A stretch of DNA of 64,000 nt from Faecalibacterium sp. I4-1-79. Its GTDB lineage: Bacteria > Bacillota > Clostridia > Oscillospirales > Ruminococcaceae. The position numbers were made by a program, and so were the translations under genes. Positions 31,067 through 39,653 of the stretch are shown here, piece after piece. The stretch spans positions 1,054,001 through 1,118,000 of the forward strand of contig NZ_CP094467.1 of NCBI RefSeq assembly GCF_023347235.1, given 5' to 3'. The notes under the pieces are model-generated. The model did not search any database, was not told where the DNA came from, and saw nothing but the letters and a program-made list of their open reading frames with translations. How positions within the stretch are numbered: position 1 is the first letter of the stretch; each line of letters begins with the position of its first letter.

Positions 31067-31444
31067 ATGAAGGCAAAATTTTATATCTGTGAGCACTGTG
31101 GCAACCTGGTCACCACCATCCACAACGCAGGGGTTCCGCTGGTCTGCTGCGGCGAAAAGATGAAGGAGCTGCTCCCCAACACGGTGGAAGCCAGCGGCGA
31201 AAAGCACCTGCCGGTGGCAGAGCTTTCCGGCAGCTCCCTCACCGTCACGGTGGGTGCGGTGGAGCATCCCATGGTGGATGTGCACCACATCCAGTGGCTC
31301 TTTGTGGAGACCGAAAACGGCGGACAGCTCCGCTACCTCGCCCCCGGGAAGGCACCCAAGGCGGTGTTTGAGCTGGGCAGCGAAAAGCCGGTGGCGGTCT
31401 ACGCCTACTGCAATCTGCATGGTCTGTGGATGACGAAGCTGTAA
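31067..31444 (+). CDS. dfx: Desulfoferrodoxin (2Fe superoxide reductase), copy 2
   Basis: 125 residues, about 90% like copy 1 at 2170. All metal ligands are kept: CEHCGN, VCCGEK, GEKHLP, EHPM...H and CNLHGLW. GGAGGA lies 7 bases before ATG 31067. The upstream open frame (to 30956) is just the shared element and not protein. Having two copies suggests a dosage or condition advantage (inference). Confidence 0.93.
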   Translation: MKAKFYICEHCGNLVTTIHNAGVPLVCCGEKMKELLPNTVEASGEKHLPVAELSGSSLTVTVGAVEHPMVDVHHIQWLFVETENGGQLRYLAPGKAPKAVFELGSEKPVAVYAYCNLHGLWMTKL

Positions 31445-31455
31445 GAAAATAAACA

Positions 31456-31495
31456 GGCTCCTGCCAGTGGTTGACGCTTGCAGGAGCCCGTTTTG
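31456..31495 (+). terminator. Terminator of desulfoferrodoxin gene 2
   Basis: GGCTCCTGC/GCAGGAGCC 9-bp stem, then CGTTTTG. Confidence 0.8.
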
Positions 31496-31539
31496 CGTGC
31501 AGACGCTTTTCTGTGGAAAGGAAGCATGACACCGTTATT

Positions 31540-31590
31540 ATGAAGAAAAATCTCACAGAGCTTGTTTTTATCCTTGACCGCAGCGGCAAG
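31540..31590 (+). pseudogene. VWA-domain protein, N-terminal stub
   Basis: ATG 31540 opens MKKNLTELVFILDRSGK, which is the start of a von Willebrand A domain (LxFxLDxSGS) cut before the MIDAS Ser. A GAAAGGAAG site upstream is retained. The rest is replaced by the end of nnrE on the other strand. Confidence 0.65.
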
Positions 31591-31596
31591 TCCTCG

Positions 31597-32250
31597 TCAA
31601 AACTCCGGGTGCCATTCATCCCGGATGCCAATGTCGGCACAGACGATCTTTCCGCACAGCGGCGCAGAAGCTTCTGCGATATGCAGCGGTTTATAGCTGT
31701 CGAAGGTTACGGTCAAATCTGCATGGGCAGCACCCTCGGCAACCTCCCCGGTATCCGTGTTGATGCCGCTGGGCAGGTCCACGGCCAGCACAAAGGCACC
31801 GCCCTTGTGCAGACGGCGTATCAGCCCGCAGGCAGCAAGGCCGGAAGGCCGCAGTTCACCATGGAACCCGGTGCCGTAGAGGGCATCCACAACGGCATCA
31901 AAGTCCTGCGTTTCCAGTACAGAACCATCGGCGCAGATGTGCACCGGCAGGGAGTGCAGACGCTCAAAATTGCGGATGGCGTCAACGGTTTTCGGCTCGC
32001 CCTCGGCCAGAAGAACGGTTACGTTCCAGCCATCTTTTGCCGCAGCGCGGGCAATCACAAACCCATCGCCGCCGTTGTTGCCCTTTCCGCAGACCACCAG
32101 CAGCCTGCCGGGATGCGGGAGCTGCTTTTGCAGTTCAGCGTAAGCCGCCATTCCGGCATTTTCCATCATTTGCAGGTAAGGCAGACCGTGGGCATCCCCG
32201 GCCCGTTCGATTTCCTTCATCTGCGCAGCCGTCACAATGCGATGTTTCAT
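31597..32250 (-). CDS. nnrE: NAD(P)H-hydrate epimerase
   Basis: 217 residues, the YjeF N-terminal domain alone. TAAQMKEIERAGDAHGLP, MENAGMAAY, VVCGKGNNGGDGFVIAR and DALYGTGFHG, LAVDLPSGINTDTGE are all family motifs. It turns R-NAD(P)HX to S, for repair by a dehydratase that is usually fused; the dehydratase domain is not present here. Minus-strand TATAAT (about 32271-32276) suggests its own promoter. Confidence 0.9.
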   Translation of the reverse strand: MKHRIVTAAQMKEIERAGDAHGLPYLQMMENAGMAAYAELQKQLPHPGRLLVVCGKGNNGGDGFVIARAAAKDGWNVTVLLAEGEPKTVDAIRNFERLHSLPVHICADGSVLETQDFDAVVDALYGTGFHGELRPSGLAACGLIRRLHKGGAFVLAVDLPSGINTDTGEVAEGAAHADLTVTFDSYKPLHIAEASAPLCGKIVCADIGIRDEWHPEF

Positions 32251-32330
32251 GTTGGCACCTTCTTTCTATCTCTATTATAATGGATGAGAATGTTTGGAAC
32301 AAGATGAAAGATACCGGTGCATAGAATCTG

Positions 32331-32370
32331 TCCCCGGAGAGTTGGAACAAGCCCTCTGGGGGCATTTTTG
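32331..32370 (+). terminator. Terminator
   Basis: CCCCGGAGAG...CTCTGGGGG followed by CATTTTTGC. Near-copy of the block at 11962. Confidence 0.75.
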
Positions 32371-32382
32371 CTTTTCACTATC

Positions 32383-32411
32383 TTTTCCGCAGGGGAAAAC
32401 CATGGTATACT
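32383..32411 (+). promoter_or_regulatory. Promoter of Gfo/Idh/MocA gene
   Basis: TTTTCC (32383-32388), 17-base spacer ending CATGG, TATACT (32406-32411). Confidence 0.65.
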
Positions 32412-32452
32412 GAACGCAACGAATCCAAAGTAATAAACCGGGAGGTACAATT

Positions 32453-33436
32453 ATGAAGTGGGGAATTTTAGCGACCGGCACCATTGCCAAAAAGTTTGCA
32501 TCTACGGTGGAACAGATGGGCGCAGAGGGAGAGCAGCTTGTTGCCGTGGGGTCACGGCGTCTGGAAAGCGCACAGGCGTTTGCGCAGCAGTACGGCATCC
32601 CCCGCTGCTATGACTCCTACGAAGCCCTTGCTGCCGACCCGGAGGTGGAGGCCATCTATATCGCCACCCCCAACACCCTGCATTACGAAAACTGCAAGCT
32701 CTGCTTGGAGCAGGGCAAGCACGTTTTGTGCGAAAAGCCCTTTACCATCCGCCCGGAACAGGCGCAGGAGCTGTACTGTCTGGCAGAGGAAAAGCACCTC
32801 TTTCTCATGGAGGCGTTCTGGATCTGGCTGCTGCCGCTGTACGACCGCCTGCGCGAGATCCTTGCGGCTGGCACCATCGGGGAGCTGAAGCAGATCACCT
32901 GTCAGTACGGCTTTGTGGCCTCCGGTGCCCGGAAGGACCGCAAGTTTGATTCCGGTCTGGGCGGCGGTGCGCTGCTGGATATCGGCATCTACAATCTGGG
33001 CTTTCTGCGCATCCTCACCGGGCAGGACCCGGAGAAGGTGGAAACCAAAGAGGTGCACATCAACGAGTACGGCACCGACGATTACAGCCGCCTTGCGCTG
33101 ACCTACCCCGGCGGCTGCAAGGCAGAGTCTGTCCAGACCATCGGGCAGGAGCTGGAGCGCAATGCCCGCATCCTTGGCACCGAGGGCAGTATTTTCCTGC
33201 CGGATTTCCAGCACGCCGAGACCATGACGCTGGAAGTGGAGGGCAAAGAGCCGGAGGTCATCCGCTGCCCGGTGGACATCAACGGCTTTGAGTACGAGAT
33301 CCGGGAAGCAAGCCGCTGCGTCAAGCTGGGGCGTACCGGCAGCGACCGCTACACCCCGCAGGACAGCCTTGCCCTGACCCGCCTGATGTACGACACCCGC
33401 ATGAGCTGGGGCATGAAGTTTGCGGGCGAGGTGTAA
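32453..33436 (+). CDS. Gfo/Idh/MocA family oxidoreductase
   Basis: 327 residues. The N-terminal Rossmann domain starts WGILATGTIAKKFA with NAD(P)-binding glycines; YIATPNTLHYENC and VLCEKPFTI (the EKP catalytic Lys) follow; LLDIGIYNLGFLRI has the usual DxGxYxL...H-like position. It oxidises a sugar or derivative with NAD(P). The substrate is unknown. GGGAGG precedes the ATG. It forms a single transcription unit behind the promoter at 32383. Confidence 0.9.
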   Translation: MKWGILATGTIAKKFASTVEQMGAEGEQLVAVGSRRLESAQAFAQQYGIPRCYDSYEALAADPEVEAIYIATPNTLHYENCKLCLEQGKHVLCEKPFTIRPEQAQELYCLAEEKHLFLMEAFWIWLLPLYDRLREILAAGTIGELKQITCQYGFVASGARKDRKFDSGLGGGALLDIGIYNLGFLRILTGQDPEKVETKEVHINEYGTDDYSRLALTYPGGCKAESVQTIGQELERNARILGTEGSIFLPDFQHAETMTLEVEGKEPEVIRCPVDINGFEYEIREASRCVKLGRTGSDRYTPQDSLALTRLMYDTRMSWGMKFAGEV

Positions 33437-33528
33437 GCGCACACCTTGCCGCAAAGGGCTTTTTTGCGTGCGGAAACCATGGGACACTAAGAACGACAGC
33501 TTGGAATTTGGCGAAGGAGTGTGAATGG

Positions 33529-33912
33529 ATGAAAAAGAAAATAATTCTATCAATAGCGTTTCTGATCAGTTTATTACCAATGTTATTTAACCAATATGGC
33601 GGATTAAAAGGTGTACAGGAAATTACCGGCTTGATAAATCTACTCAATCCTATTGGAATAGTGTCTGTCATTTTGTTTGTTTTAGGAGTATGGTTTCCCG
33701 TCAAGAAACGAGTTGTTAGTAAAAGTTTAGGCGCATTAGGCGTGATTGGGATTGTAGTCTCCGAAATATATAAATTCCTCACCTGGCATACATTGACTGT
33801 CACCGGTGAAGTCAGTTTACAGAATAGCATTCGATTAGCATTCCCCGAGTTTTATATAGGATTGACCATTTCTTTGGTAATGGTGATTGCTTATTTTGTG
33901 ATTGACAAGTAA
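33529..33912 (+). CDS. Hypothetical membrane protein
   Basis: 127 residues with four hydrophobic segments (about 5-22, 40-60, 68-85, 105-125). I do not recognise it. ATG 33529 is preceded by GAAGGAGTG. The DNA is notably AT-rich for this region, suggesting transfer from another genome. Confidence 0.6.
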   Translation: MKKKIILSIAFLISLLPMLFNQYGGLKGVQEITGLINLLNPIGIVSVILFVLGVWFPVKKRVVSKSLGALGVIGIVVSEIYKFLTWHTLTVTGEVSLQNSIRLAFPEFYIGLTISLVMVIAYFVIDK

Positions 33913-33988
33913 ACTTGGCATAAGGACAACTTCCAGTCTGCCGGGCAGACAGGCAACTGAAAACCACACAAAAAACGAAGGAGCAGCC

Positions 33989-34756
33989 ATGGTACTTTAT
34001 TTTACGGGAACCGGCAACAGCCGGTATCTGGCGCGGCGCATTGCCGAAGGGTTGGAGATGCCGCTTTACGACCTGAACGCCTGCATCAAGGCAGGGGATA
34101 CCGCCCCGGTGCAGACCGGGCGGGACGTGGTGCTGGTGACGCCTACCTACGCATGGCGCATCCCCCGGATAGTGTCGGAGTGGCTGGGCAAGACCGCGCT
34201 GACCGGGGCAGAGCGCATCTGGTTTGTGATGGACTGCGGCAGCGAGATCGGCAATGCGGCAAAATACAACCGGCAGCTTGCGGCGCAAAAGCAGCTGCAG
34301 TATATGGGCACAGCCCAGATCATCATGCCGGAAAACTACATTGCCATGTTCAATGCGCCCCAAAAAGAGCAGGCACGGAGCATCGTGGAACAGGCAGAGC
34401 CTGCACTTCAGAAGGTGCTGACCCAGCTCAGTGCCGGGCAGGAACTTCCCCCGCCAAGAGACAACCTCTATGACCGCTTTATGAGCGGCCCGGTGAATCC
34501 GGTGTTCTATCGATTCTTTGTAAAAGCCGATGCCTTTCGGGCAACGGACGCCTGCATCGGCTGCGGCAGGTGTGCAGAACTGTGCCCCCTGAACAATATC
34601 CATCTGGAAAACAGCAAACCGGTCTGGGGCAAGAACTGCACCCACTGTATGGCGTGCATCTGCTACTGCCCCAAAGAAGCCATCGAGTACGGCAAAAAGA
34701 GCAAAGGCAAGCCCCGGTATCACTTTGAAGCACTGGAAAAGCAGCGGGACGTATGA
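33989..34756 (+). CDS. EFR1 family ferrodoxin (flavodoxin plus 2[4Fe-4S])
   Basis: 255 residues. The N-terminal flavodoxin-like domain begins LYFTGTGNSRYLARRI; the C-terminal part carries CIGCGRCAELCP and CTHCMACICYCP, two 4Fe-4S clusters. These proteins are believed to shuttle low-potential electrons in anaerobes. GAAGGAG precedes ATG 33989. It overlaps the following hydrolase stub by four bases. Confidence 0.9.
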   Translation: MVLYFTGTGNSRYLARRIAEGLEMPLYDLNACIKAGDTAPVQTGRDVVLVTPTYAWRIPRIVSEWLGKTALTGAERIWFVMDCGSEIGNAAKYNRQLAAQKQLQYMGTAQIIMPENYIAMFNAPQKEQARSIVEQAEPALQKVLTQLSAGQELPPPRDNLYDRFMSGPVNPVFYRFFVKADAFRATDACIGCGRCAELCPLNNIHLENSKPVWGKNCTHCMACICYCPKEAIEYGKKSKGKPRYHFEALEKQRDV

Positions 34757-34989
34757 AGGAAAAAAGGAAAAACGACGATGGTGAAAAACAGATGAAGTAT
34801 TTATACTTACATGGATTAGGACAAAAACCAGACAGTTGGGACAGAGTAATAAAAGAAACGAAGGTCTCGGACAGCAGCGTCTGCTTGAGTCTGGCAGAGA
34901 TGCTGGAAGGAAAAGCGGCCACCTATGGGGAGCTGTATACTGCATTCTCAGGAGAGTGTGATCAGGAATTTTATGATAATGTCGAATAA
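34753..34989 (+). pseudogene. Alpha/beta hydrolase, N-terminal stub
   Basis: From the ATG, residues 14-75 read YLYLHGLGQKPDSWDRVI, a typical HGxGQ oxyanion-loop start, then LAEMLEGKAATYGELYTAF and an end at 78. Functional enzymes are over 200 residues with a Ser nucleophile elbow, which is absent. Probably a truncated gene attached to the EFR1 operon. Confidence 0.7.
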
Positions 34990-35021
34990 ACTATGATTCA
35001 TCAAAGAAAGAGGACTTTAAA

Positions 35022-35411
35022 ATGAACATCGAAGAACGGGCGGCACAGGCTGCCGCATGGAAAGCTACTGGACAGTGCAACTGTGCACAGGCGGTGCTGA
35101 AGACATTTGAGGACAAGCTGCCGGTGGATGCCGACACCCTGATGAAGCTGGGCGCAGGCTATGCCGCCGGCATGGGCTGCATGGAGAGCACCTGCGGCGC
35201 ACTGATCGGCGCTGTGATGGTGGCGGGCATCGTCACCGACGGTAAGGGCACACCCCGCATTTCCAAGGAACTGCTGCAAAATTTTCAGGAAAAGTGCGGT
35301 GCTACCATCTGCAAAGATCTGAAGGGGATAGAGAACGGCGCACCGCTGTGCCCGTGCCCGGAGTGCGTCCGCAACGCTGTTCTGGCACTGGGCGAGGTGC
35401 TGGGAGAGTAA
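35022..35411 (+). CDS. C_GCAxxG_C_C family redox protein
   Basis: 129 residues with Cys in the family pattern: GQCNCAQAVL, GMGCMESTCGALIGAVMVAG, then KCGATICKDL and CPCPECVRNAV. The motif suggests metal or disulfide redox work; the function is unknown. It lies one base before the phosphatase gene, so they are co-translated. A remnant of a second copy is at 9398. Confidence 0.88.
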   Translation: MNIEERAAQAAAWKATGQCNCAQAVLKTFEDKLPVDADTLMKLGAGYAAGMGCMESTCGALIGAVMVAGIVTDGKGTPRISKELLQNFQEKCGATICKDLKGIENGAPLCPCPECVRNAVLALGEVLGE

Positions 35412-35412
35412 G

Positions 35413-35862
35413 ATGAAGAAGATCTTGTTTGTTTGCCACGGCAATATCTGCCGCAGCCCTATGGCGGAATTTGTGATGAAGGACTTAGTGGAAAAGGCCG
35501 GGCTTTCCGGGCAGTTTGAAATCGCCTCGGCGGCCACAAGCACCGAGGAAATCGGCAACCCGGTCTATCCGCCTGCCCGGCGCAAGCTGGCTGAGCATGG
35601 CATCTGCTGTGCAGGCAAGACCGCCCGGCAGATGACCCGGCGGGACTATGAGACCTACGATTATCTCATCGCCATGGACCGCAACAACCTGCGGAATATG
35701 GTGCGGTTTGTGGGCAGTGACCCGGAGCATAAGGTCTCATTGCTGATGGATCACACCAGTCGCCCCGGCGATGTGGCAGACCCGTGGTACACCGGGGATT
35801 TTGAAGCCACATGGCAGGATGTGCTGGAGGGCTGCACCGCCCTGCTGGAAGAGCTGCGATAA
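35413..35862 (+). CDS. Low-molecular-weight protein tyrosine phosphatase
   Basis: 149 residues. VCHGNICRSPMAE is the P-loop (CX5R) at the N-terminus with catalytic Cys; DPWYTGDFEATW has the acid Asp of the DPW/Y loop. Length and motifs fit bacterial LMW-PTPs acting on phosphotyrosine or arsenate. It shares an operon with the redox gene upstream. Confidence 0.92.
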   Translation: MKKILFVCHGNICRSPMAEFVMKDLVEKAGLSGQFEIASAATSTEEIGNPVYPPARRKLAEHGICCAGKTARQMTRRDYETYDYLIAMDRNNLRNMVRFVGSDPEHKVSLLMDHTSRPGDVADPWYTGDFEATWQDVLEGCTALLEELR

Positions 35863-35874
35863 AAGGGAAAGGGG

Positions 35875-35964
35875 ATGACGAAACGTTATTGCAAGGGCGA
35901 ACGGTTTGCTGACCTGTCGTTTGCCGGGGAAGTCTTTGAAAGTATAAACCTATTGACATTGTAA
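35875..35964 (+). pseudogene. Pentapeptide repeat protein, N-terminal stub
   Basis: Twenty-two of 29 residues copy the start of the gene at 4205: RYCxGERFADLSF. GGGGATG is the retained start. The frame then runs into the promoter of the next unit (ESINLLTL, stop). A deletion removed the rest. Confidence 0.85.
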
Positions 35965-35981
35965 GAAAATGGGTTTATACT
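35947..35981 (+). promoter_or_regulatory. Promoter with dyad AACCTATT-N13-AATGGGTT
   Basis: TTGACA (35953-35958), 17-base spacer, TATACT (35976-35981). Dyad arms 35947-35954 and 35968-35975. Second example of the cassette at 9611. Confidence 0.65.
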
Positions 35982-36167
35982 ATTCCCAACACAAGGAAGG
36001 GAGCACAGGCAGATGAAACATACAGCAGATGCCCGGCACAGACTGTCCGGGCGAATGCGCTACTCCCAGACAAATTCCCGGCAGACAGACTGAGAAAAAA
36101 CAGGAAGATGCCGTTGTCTGGGAGAAGTGCCCGAACATACATCGTCACAATAAAAGGAGAACCGACA

Positions 36168-36926
36168 ATGGCTGATTATAAACTGTGGAACGCACTGAAG
36201 GATGCTAAAAAATATCGCTGGGTGGAACTTTCTCACTCGCTGAACAACGAAAGCCCCTACTGGTCCGGCATCCCGGAAGGCTCTGTGGAGCTGGCAAAGA
36301 CCGTGTGGGACTGGGGCAAGCCGGAACTGGAATGCCTGATTCAGACCTTCAAATTCCCCGGACAGTTTGGTACCCATATCGACTTCCCGGGGCACTTCAT
36401 CAAGGGCAAAGCATTGTCCGAAAAGTACGATGTGAACGACCTGATCTTCCCGCTGGTGGTCATCGATATTTCCCAGCAGGCCAAGAAAGACCCTCGCTAC
36501 GCTGTGACGGTGGAGGACATCAAGGCCTATGAAGCAAAGTACGGTCCTATCCCGGATGGCGCGCTGGTGGCTCTGCGCAGCGACTGGTACAAGAAGTGGC
36601 CGGATATGGATGCACTATCCGGCATCGACGCAGAGGGCAAAGAAAATGCCCCCGGCTGGTCGCTGGAAGCATTGGAGTATATCTACAAGGTGCGCAACGC
36701 CGCCGCCAACGGCCACGAAACGCTGGATACCGATTCCTCTGCGGTGGCGGAGGAAAAGGGCGACCTTGCCTGCGAGCGCTATGTTCTGGACAACGACAAG
36801 CTGCAGGTGGAGGTGCTTGCAAATCTGGATAAAGTTCAGCCTGCCGGTGCGGTGGTCATCGTTTCTTATCCCCGCATTGAAGGTGCAACTGGTCTGCCCG
36901 CACGGGTCTGGGCCATTACTGAATAA
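36168..36926 (+). CDS. Cyclase family protein (kynurenine formamidase-like)
   Basis: 252 residues. QFGTHIDFPGHF is the metal-binding HxGTHxDxPxH-like motif (with the first His replaced by Gln-Phe), and ELSHSLNNESPYW near residue 20 gives the N-terminal family motif. Members hydrolyse N-formylkynurenine or other amides/lactones. AAAGGAGA precedes the ATG. It is followed by the YbaK gene. Confidence 0.85.
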   Translation: MADYKLWNALKDAKKYRWVELSHSLNNESPYWSGIPEGSVELAKTVWDWGKPELECLIQTFKFPGQFGTHIDFPGHFIKGKALSEKYDVNDLIFPLVVIDISQQAKKDPRYAVTVEDIKAYEAKYGPIPDGALVALRSDWYKKWPDMDALSGIDAEGKENAPGWSLEALEYIYKVRNAAANGHETLDTDSSAVAEEKGDLACERYVLDNDKLQVEVLANLDKVQPAGAVVIVSYPRIEGATGLPARVWAITE

Positions 36927-36944
36927 GAGCGGAGAAGTGGGAAA

Positions 36945-37421
36945 ATGTCCTTTGAAAAAGCAAAAGCAGACCTGGAAGAAAAAGGTCTGGGAGACCATGT
37001 CATTGTGCTGAACGAGTCCTCGGCAACCGTGGCAGAGGCAGCCCACGCATTGGGCGTAGAGCCTGCCAGCATCGCCAAAACGCTGTCGGTTCTGCAGGGC
37101 GAAAAGCCGGTGCTCATCGTCACCGAGGGCACGGCAAAGCTGGACAACCACAAGTACAAGAGCCTGTTCCACATCAAGGCCAAGATGATCCCCTACGATG
37201 AGGTGGAGGCCTATGTGGGTCATGCACCCGGCGGTGTGTGCCCCTTTGGGGTGAACGAGGGCGTGGCGGTCTATCTGGACGAGAGCCTGCGCAAGTTCGA
37301 CACCGTCTACCCGGCAGCGGGCAACGGCCACACCGCCGTCAAGCTGACCTTGCAGGAGCTGGAAGCAGCCGCCGGAGCCGAGGGCTGGGTGGATGTCTGC
37401 AAGGAGCCGGAAGGCGAGTAA
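36945..37421 (+). CDS. YbaK/EbsC family aminoacyl-tRNA deacylase
   Basis: 158 residues. The pattern SATVAEAAHALGVEPASIAKTL, a conserved Lys in the KTL region, and GVCPFGVNEGVAVYLDESL are typical of YbaK/ProX-type editing domains. It hydrolyses mischarged tRNA (Cys-tRNAPro in YbaK). 19 bases behind the cyclase gene, thus in the same operon. Confidence 0.88.
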   Translation: MSFEKAKADLEEKGLGDHVIVLNESSATVAEAAHALGVEPASIAKTLSVLQGEKPVLIVTEGTAKLDNHKYKSLFHIKAKMIPYDEVEAYVGHAPGGVCPFGVNEGVAVYLDESLRKFDTVYPAAGNGHTAVKLTLQELEAAAGAEGWVDVCKEPEGE

Positions 37422-37442
37422 GGTATCATAAGATAAACGCAA

Positions 37443-37491
37443 AGGGAGCTCTGCCCGGACCTTCGTCCGTGACGGAACTCCCCTTTTTTAG
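37443..37491 (+). terminator. Terminator of cyclase/YbaK operon
   Basis: GGGAG...CTCCC with inner GGAC/GTCC stem and TTTTTT tail; may also serve the convergent transporter. Confidence 0.65.
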
Positions 37492-37524
37492 CTTTATAGA
37501 AAAACCATAAGTCATCTGCCACGG

Positions 37525-38655
37525 TCAACGGAGCAAAAACCACACACCCAGCAGGATCGCAAGGAAGATCAGGTTGGACAGGGTGAACAGCCCAAAATAC
37601 TGCTTCTTCCCCTGTGGCAGCTCCCGTGCGATCTGTCGGTAGGAAATAAGACTGGCCATGGATGCGATCAAAGTGCCAAGACCTCCCAGATTGGTGCCGA
37701 TGATGAGGGCTTGTGTCTCTGCCGTGAACCCGGACAGCAGCAGGGCGGCGGGAACATTACTGGTGACCTGCGAAGCAAGAACTGCCACCAGAACTTCCCG
37801 GCCGGTCAGAAACTCCTGCAGCCAGCCGGAAAAGGCCGGAATGCGCCCCAGATTGCCAATGAAGATGAAAAAAGCCACAAAGGTCAAAAGCAGGGAATAG
37901 TCCACTGCCCGTAAGGTGTGCGGGTCTGCAAAAAGAACGCAGACGAGCACAGCGGCAAAGGCAATGCCATAGGGCAGCACCCGGATCACGGACAGCAGGC
38001 AGACGGCAAACAGAACCAGATACAGCAGGATGATCTTCTGATCCCCCTGAGATACAGAAGAAGAAACAAGCTCGTCCACGGAAAGGGCGGCAGAGGCTTT
38101 CCGGCAGACCAGCGCTGCCCAAGCCAGCAGCAGGAGCAGAGAGACCAGTGTGTAGGGCAGCATAAGAAGCACAAATCCCTCGATGCTCATGCCACTTTTT
38201 CCGTAAAGATAGAGGTTCTGTGGGTTGCCGATGGGGGTCAGCATACTGCCAAGGTTTGCCGCAATGGTCTGCATACAGACCACCGGGATCAGAAGGGAGC
38301 GGCGGACATCCGCTCCCAGACGGCTCAGAACCACGAACGTAAAGGGAACGAAGGTCAGCAGGGAAACATCGTTGGTGATGAGCATGCTTCCGAAAAAGCA
38401 CAGCCCGACCAGTACCAGCGTCAGCTGAAAGGTGCTGTGGGTGCGGGACAGCAATGCCCGTCCCAGTCCATCAAAAAAGCCCTGCCGCCGCAGCCCAGCC
38501 ATGACCGTCATCAGGGAAAACAGGATCGCCAGCGTGCGCAGGTCGATGTAGCCGAGATACTGCGCATCCGGCGGAACAAAGAAGGCAGAGACAACGGCCA
38601 GCACAGCGGCTGCGGTGAGGACCGTTTCCTGTTGAATGAATTGCTTGAGTTTCAT
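37525..38655 (-). CDS. SLC13/ArsB-type anion permease
   Basis: 376 residues, about eleven to twelve hydrophobic helices. ITNDVSLLTFVPFTFV and GSMLTPIGNPQNLYLYGKSG carry the IT-superfamily NDV and GNPQN hairpin motifs; QVTSNVPAALLLSGF and GTNLGGLGTLIASMASL repeat them in the second half. It probably moves a dicarboxylate or oxyanion; the substrate is unknown. The gene reads opposite to the cyclase operon. Confidence 0.85.
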   Translation of the reverse strand: MKLKQFIQQETVLTAAAVLAVVSAFFVPPDAQYLGYIDLRTLAILFSLMTVMAGLRRQGFFDGLGRALLSRTHSTFQLTLVLVGLCFFGSMLITNDVSLLTFVPFTFVVLSRLGADVRRSLLIPVVCMQTIAANLGSMLTPIGNPQNLYLYGKSGMSIEGFVLLMLPYTLVSLLLLLAWAALVCRKASAALSVDELVSSSVSQGDQKIILLYLVLFAVCLLSVIRVLPYGIAFAAVLVCVLFADPHTLRAVDYSLLLTFVAFFIFIGNLGRIPAFSGWLQEFLTGREVLVAVLASQVTSNVPAALLLSGFTAETQALIIGTNLGGLGTLIASMASLISYRQIARELPQGKKQYFGLFTLSNLIFLAILLGVWFLLR

Positions 38656-38720
38656 AGAGACACATCCTTGTAGTTGTAAAGGCTGCCCTGCTGCGATGCC
38701 GGGCGGCCTTTTTCCGTATT

Positions 38721-39653
38721 TCAGAGCAACAGCTCAAACAACCCGATCATCAGCGGCATGGTCAGGATGGAAAGCAGCGTGCTCAGGACATAGATCGCGC
38801 TGGAATGAGAAGCATCCCGGTCATAGAGCTGTGCCATGGAGGTGACTGTTGCACAGGCGGGGGTAATGGCAGAAAGGTAGACCGTCATCAGGATGGACTT
38901 GCCGTCCGGTATCCAAAGGGATGCGTGAACTGCCCAAAGCAGCAGAACGATGACCAGCGGAACACCCAGCAGACGCAGAAATACCGGCAGATAGTTGCGC
39001 GAGGTGCAGAAAACCTTTTTCAGGGGCACTTCCGCAATGGCCATGCCTGCCAGCAGCATTCCCATGGGGCCGATCATATTGCCGACACTGCTCAGTGTGC
39101 TGGTGATCGGGGCAGGCAGCGAGATGTGCAGCAGGTACAGCAGAGCACCGGCTGCAATGGCAATCAGGTTGACATTGGTAAGGAGCTTGCGCCATTCCAG
39201 CCGGGCAGACCCCTGCAGGCAGGCGCTTGCATGGGTCCAGAGCAGTACCAGCTGTACAATGACAAAGGCGCAGGAGTAGACAACATATTCCTCCCCCAGC
39301 AGGGCCTGCACAATGGGAATGACCAGCGCGGCGGCATTACTGTAAATGATATTGACCTGCTCCACAGCGTCCAGCTTGAGAAATTTGCGGAACAGTGCAT
39401 TCAGAAGCAGAAATACAACGTGCATTCCAACGGCGATGCCCATGGAATAAAGCAGCCCGGTGCGGATCTCCGGAGTATCCTTGATCTGAAAGGCGTTCAG
39501 AACGACACAGGGCATGACCAGATAGACAAAGACCACAGACAGCACCTTACTGTCCGATGCCTTCAACAAGCCGGTTTTTACAACGGCATATCCCATCAGC
39601 AGAATCAGAAATAGCTGCGCGATCTGCTGCATCAATAAAAGGCTGATTTGCAT
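38721..39653 (-). CDS. AEC family transporter (auxin efflux carrier-like)
   Basis: 310 residues, ten hydrophobic helices in two five-helix halves. VYLVMPCVVLNAF near residue 50 and ATVTSMAQLYDRDA near 280 match the conserved breaks. Members export malate, malonate or other organic acids. AAGAGGAG precedes the ATG. It lies 65 bases upstream of, and on the same strand as, the SLC13-type permease gene; both may move carboxylates. Confidence 0.9.
   Translation of the reverse strand: MQISLLLMQQIAQLFLILLMGYAVVKTGLLKASDSKVLSVVFVYLVMPCVVLNAFQIKDTPEIRTGLLYSMGIAVGMHVVFLLLNALFRKFLKLDAVEQVNIIYSNAAALVIPIVQALLGEEYVVYSCAFVIVQLVLLWTHASACLQGSARLEWRKLLTNVNLIAIAAGALLYLLHISLPAPITSTLSSVGNMIGPMGMLLAGMAIAEVPLKKVFCTSRNYLPVFLRLLGVPLVIVLLLWAVHASLWIPDGKSILMTVYLSAITPACATVTSMAQLYDRDASHSSAIYVLSTLLSILTMPLMIGLFELLL

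Noticed and set aside
36013-36093. 26-residue ORF after the dyad promoter, possible leader peptide
   Set aside because: Has a purine-rich stretch upstream, but no regulatory codons or attenuator were visible.
37918-38673. Plus-strand 251-residue frame over the permease gene
   Set aside because: Hydrophilic shadow of a membrane protein gene on the minus strand.
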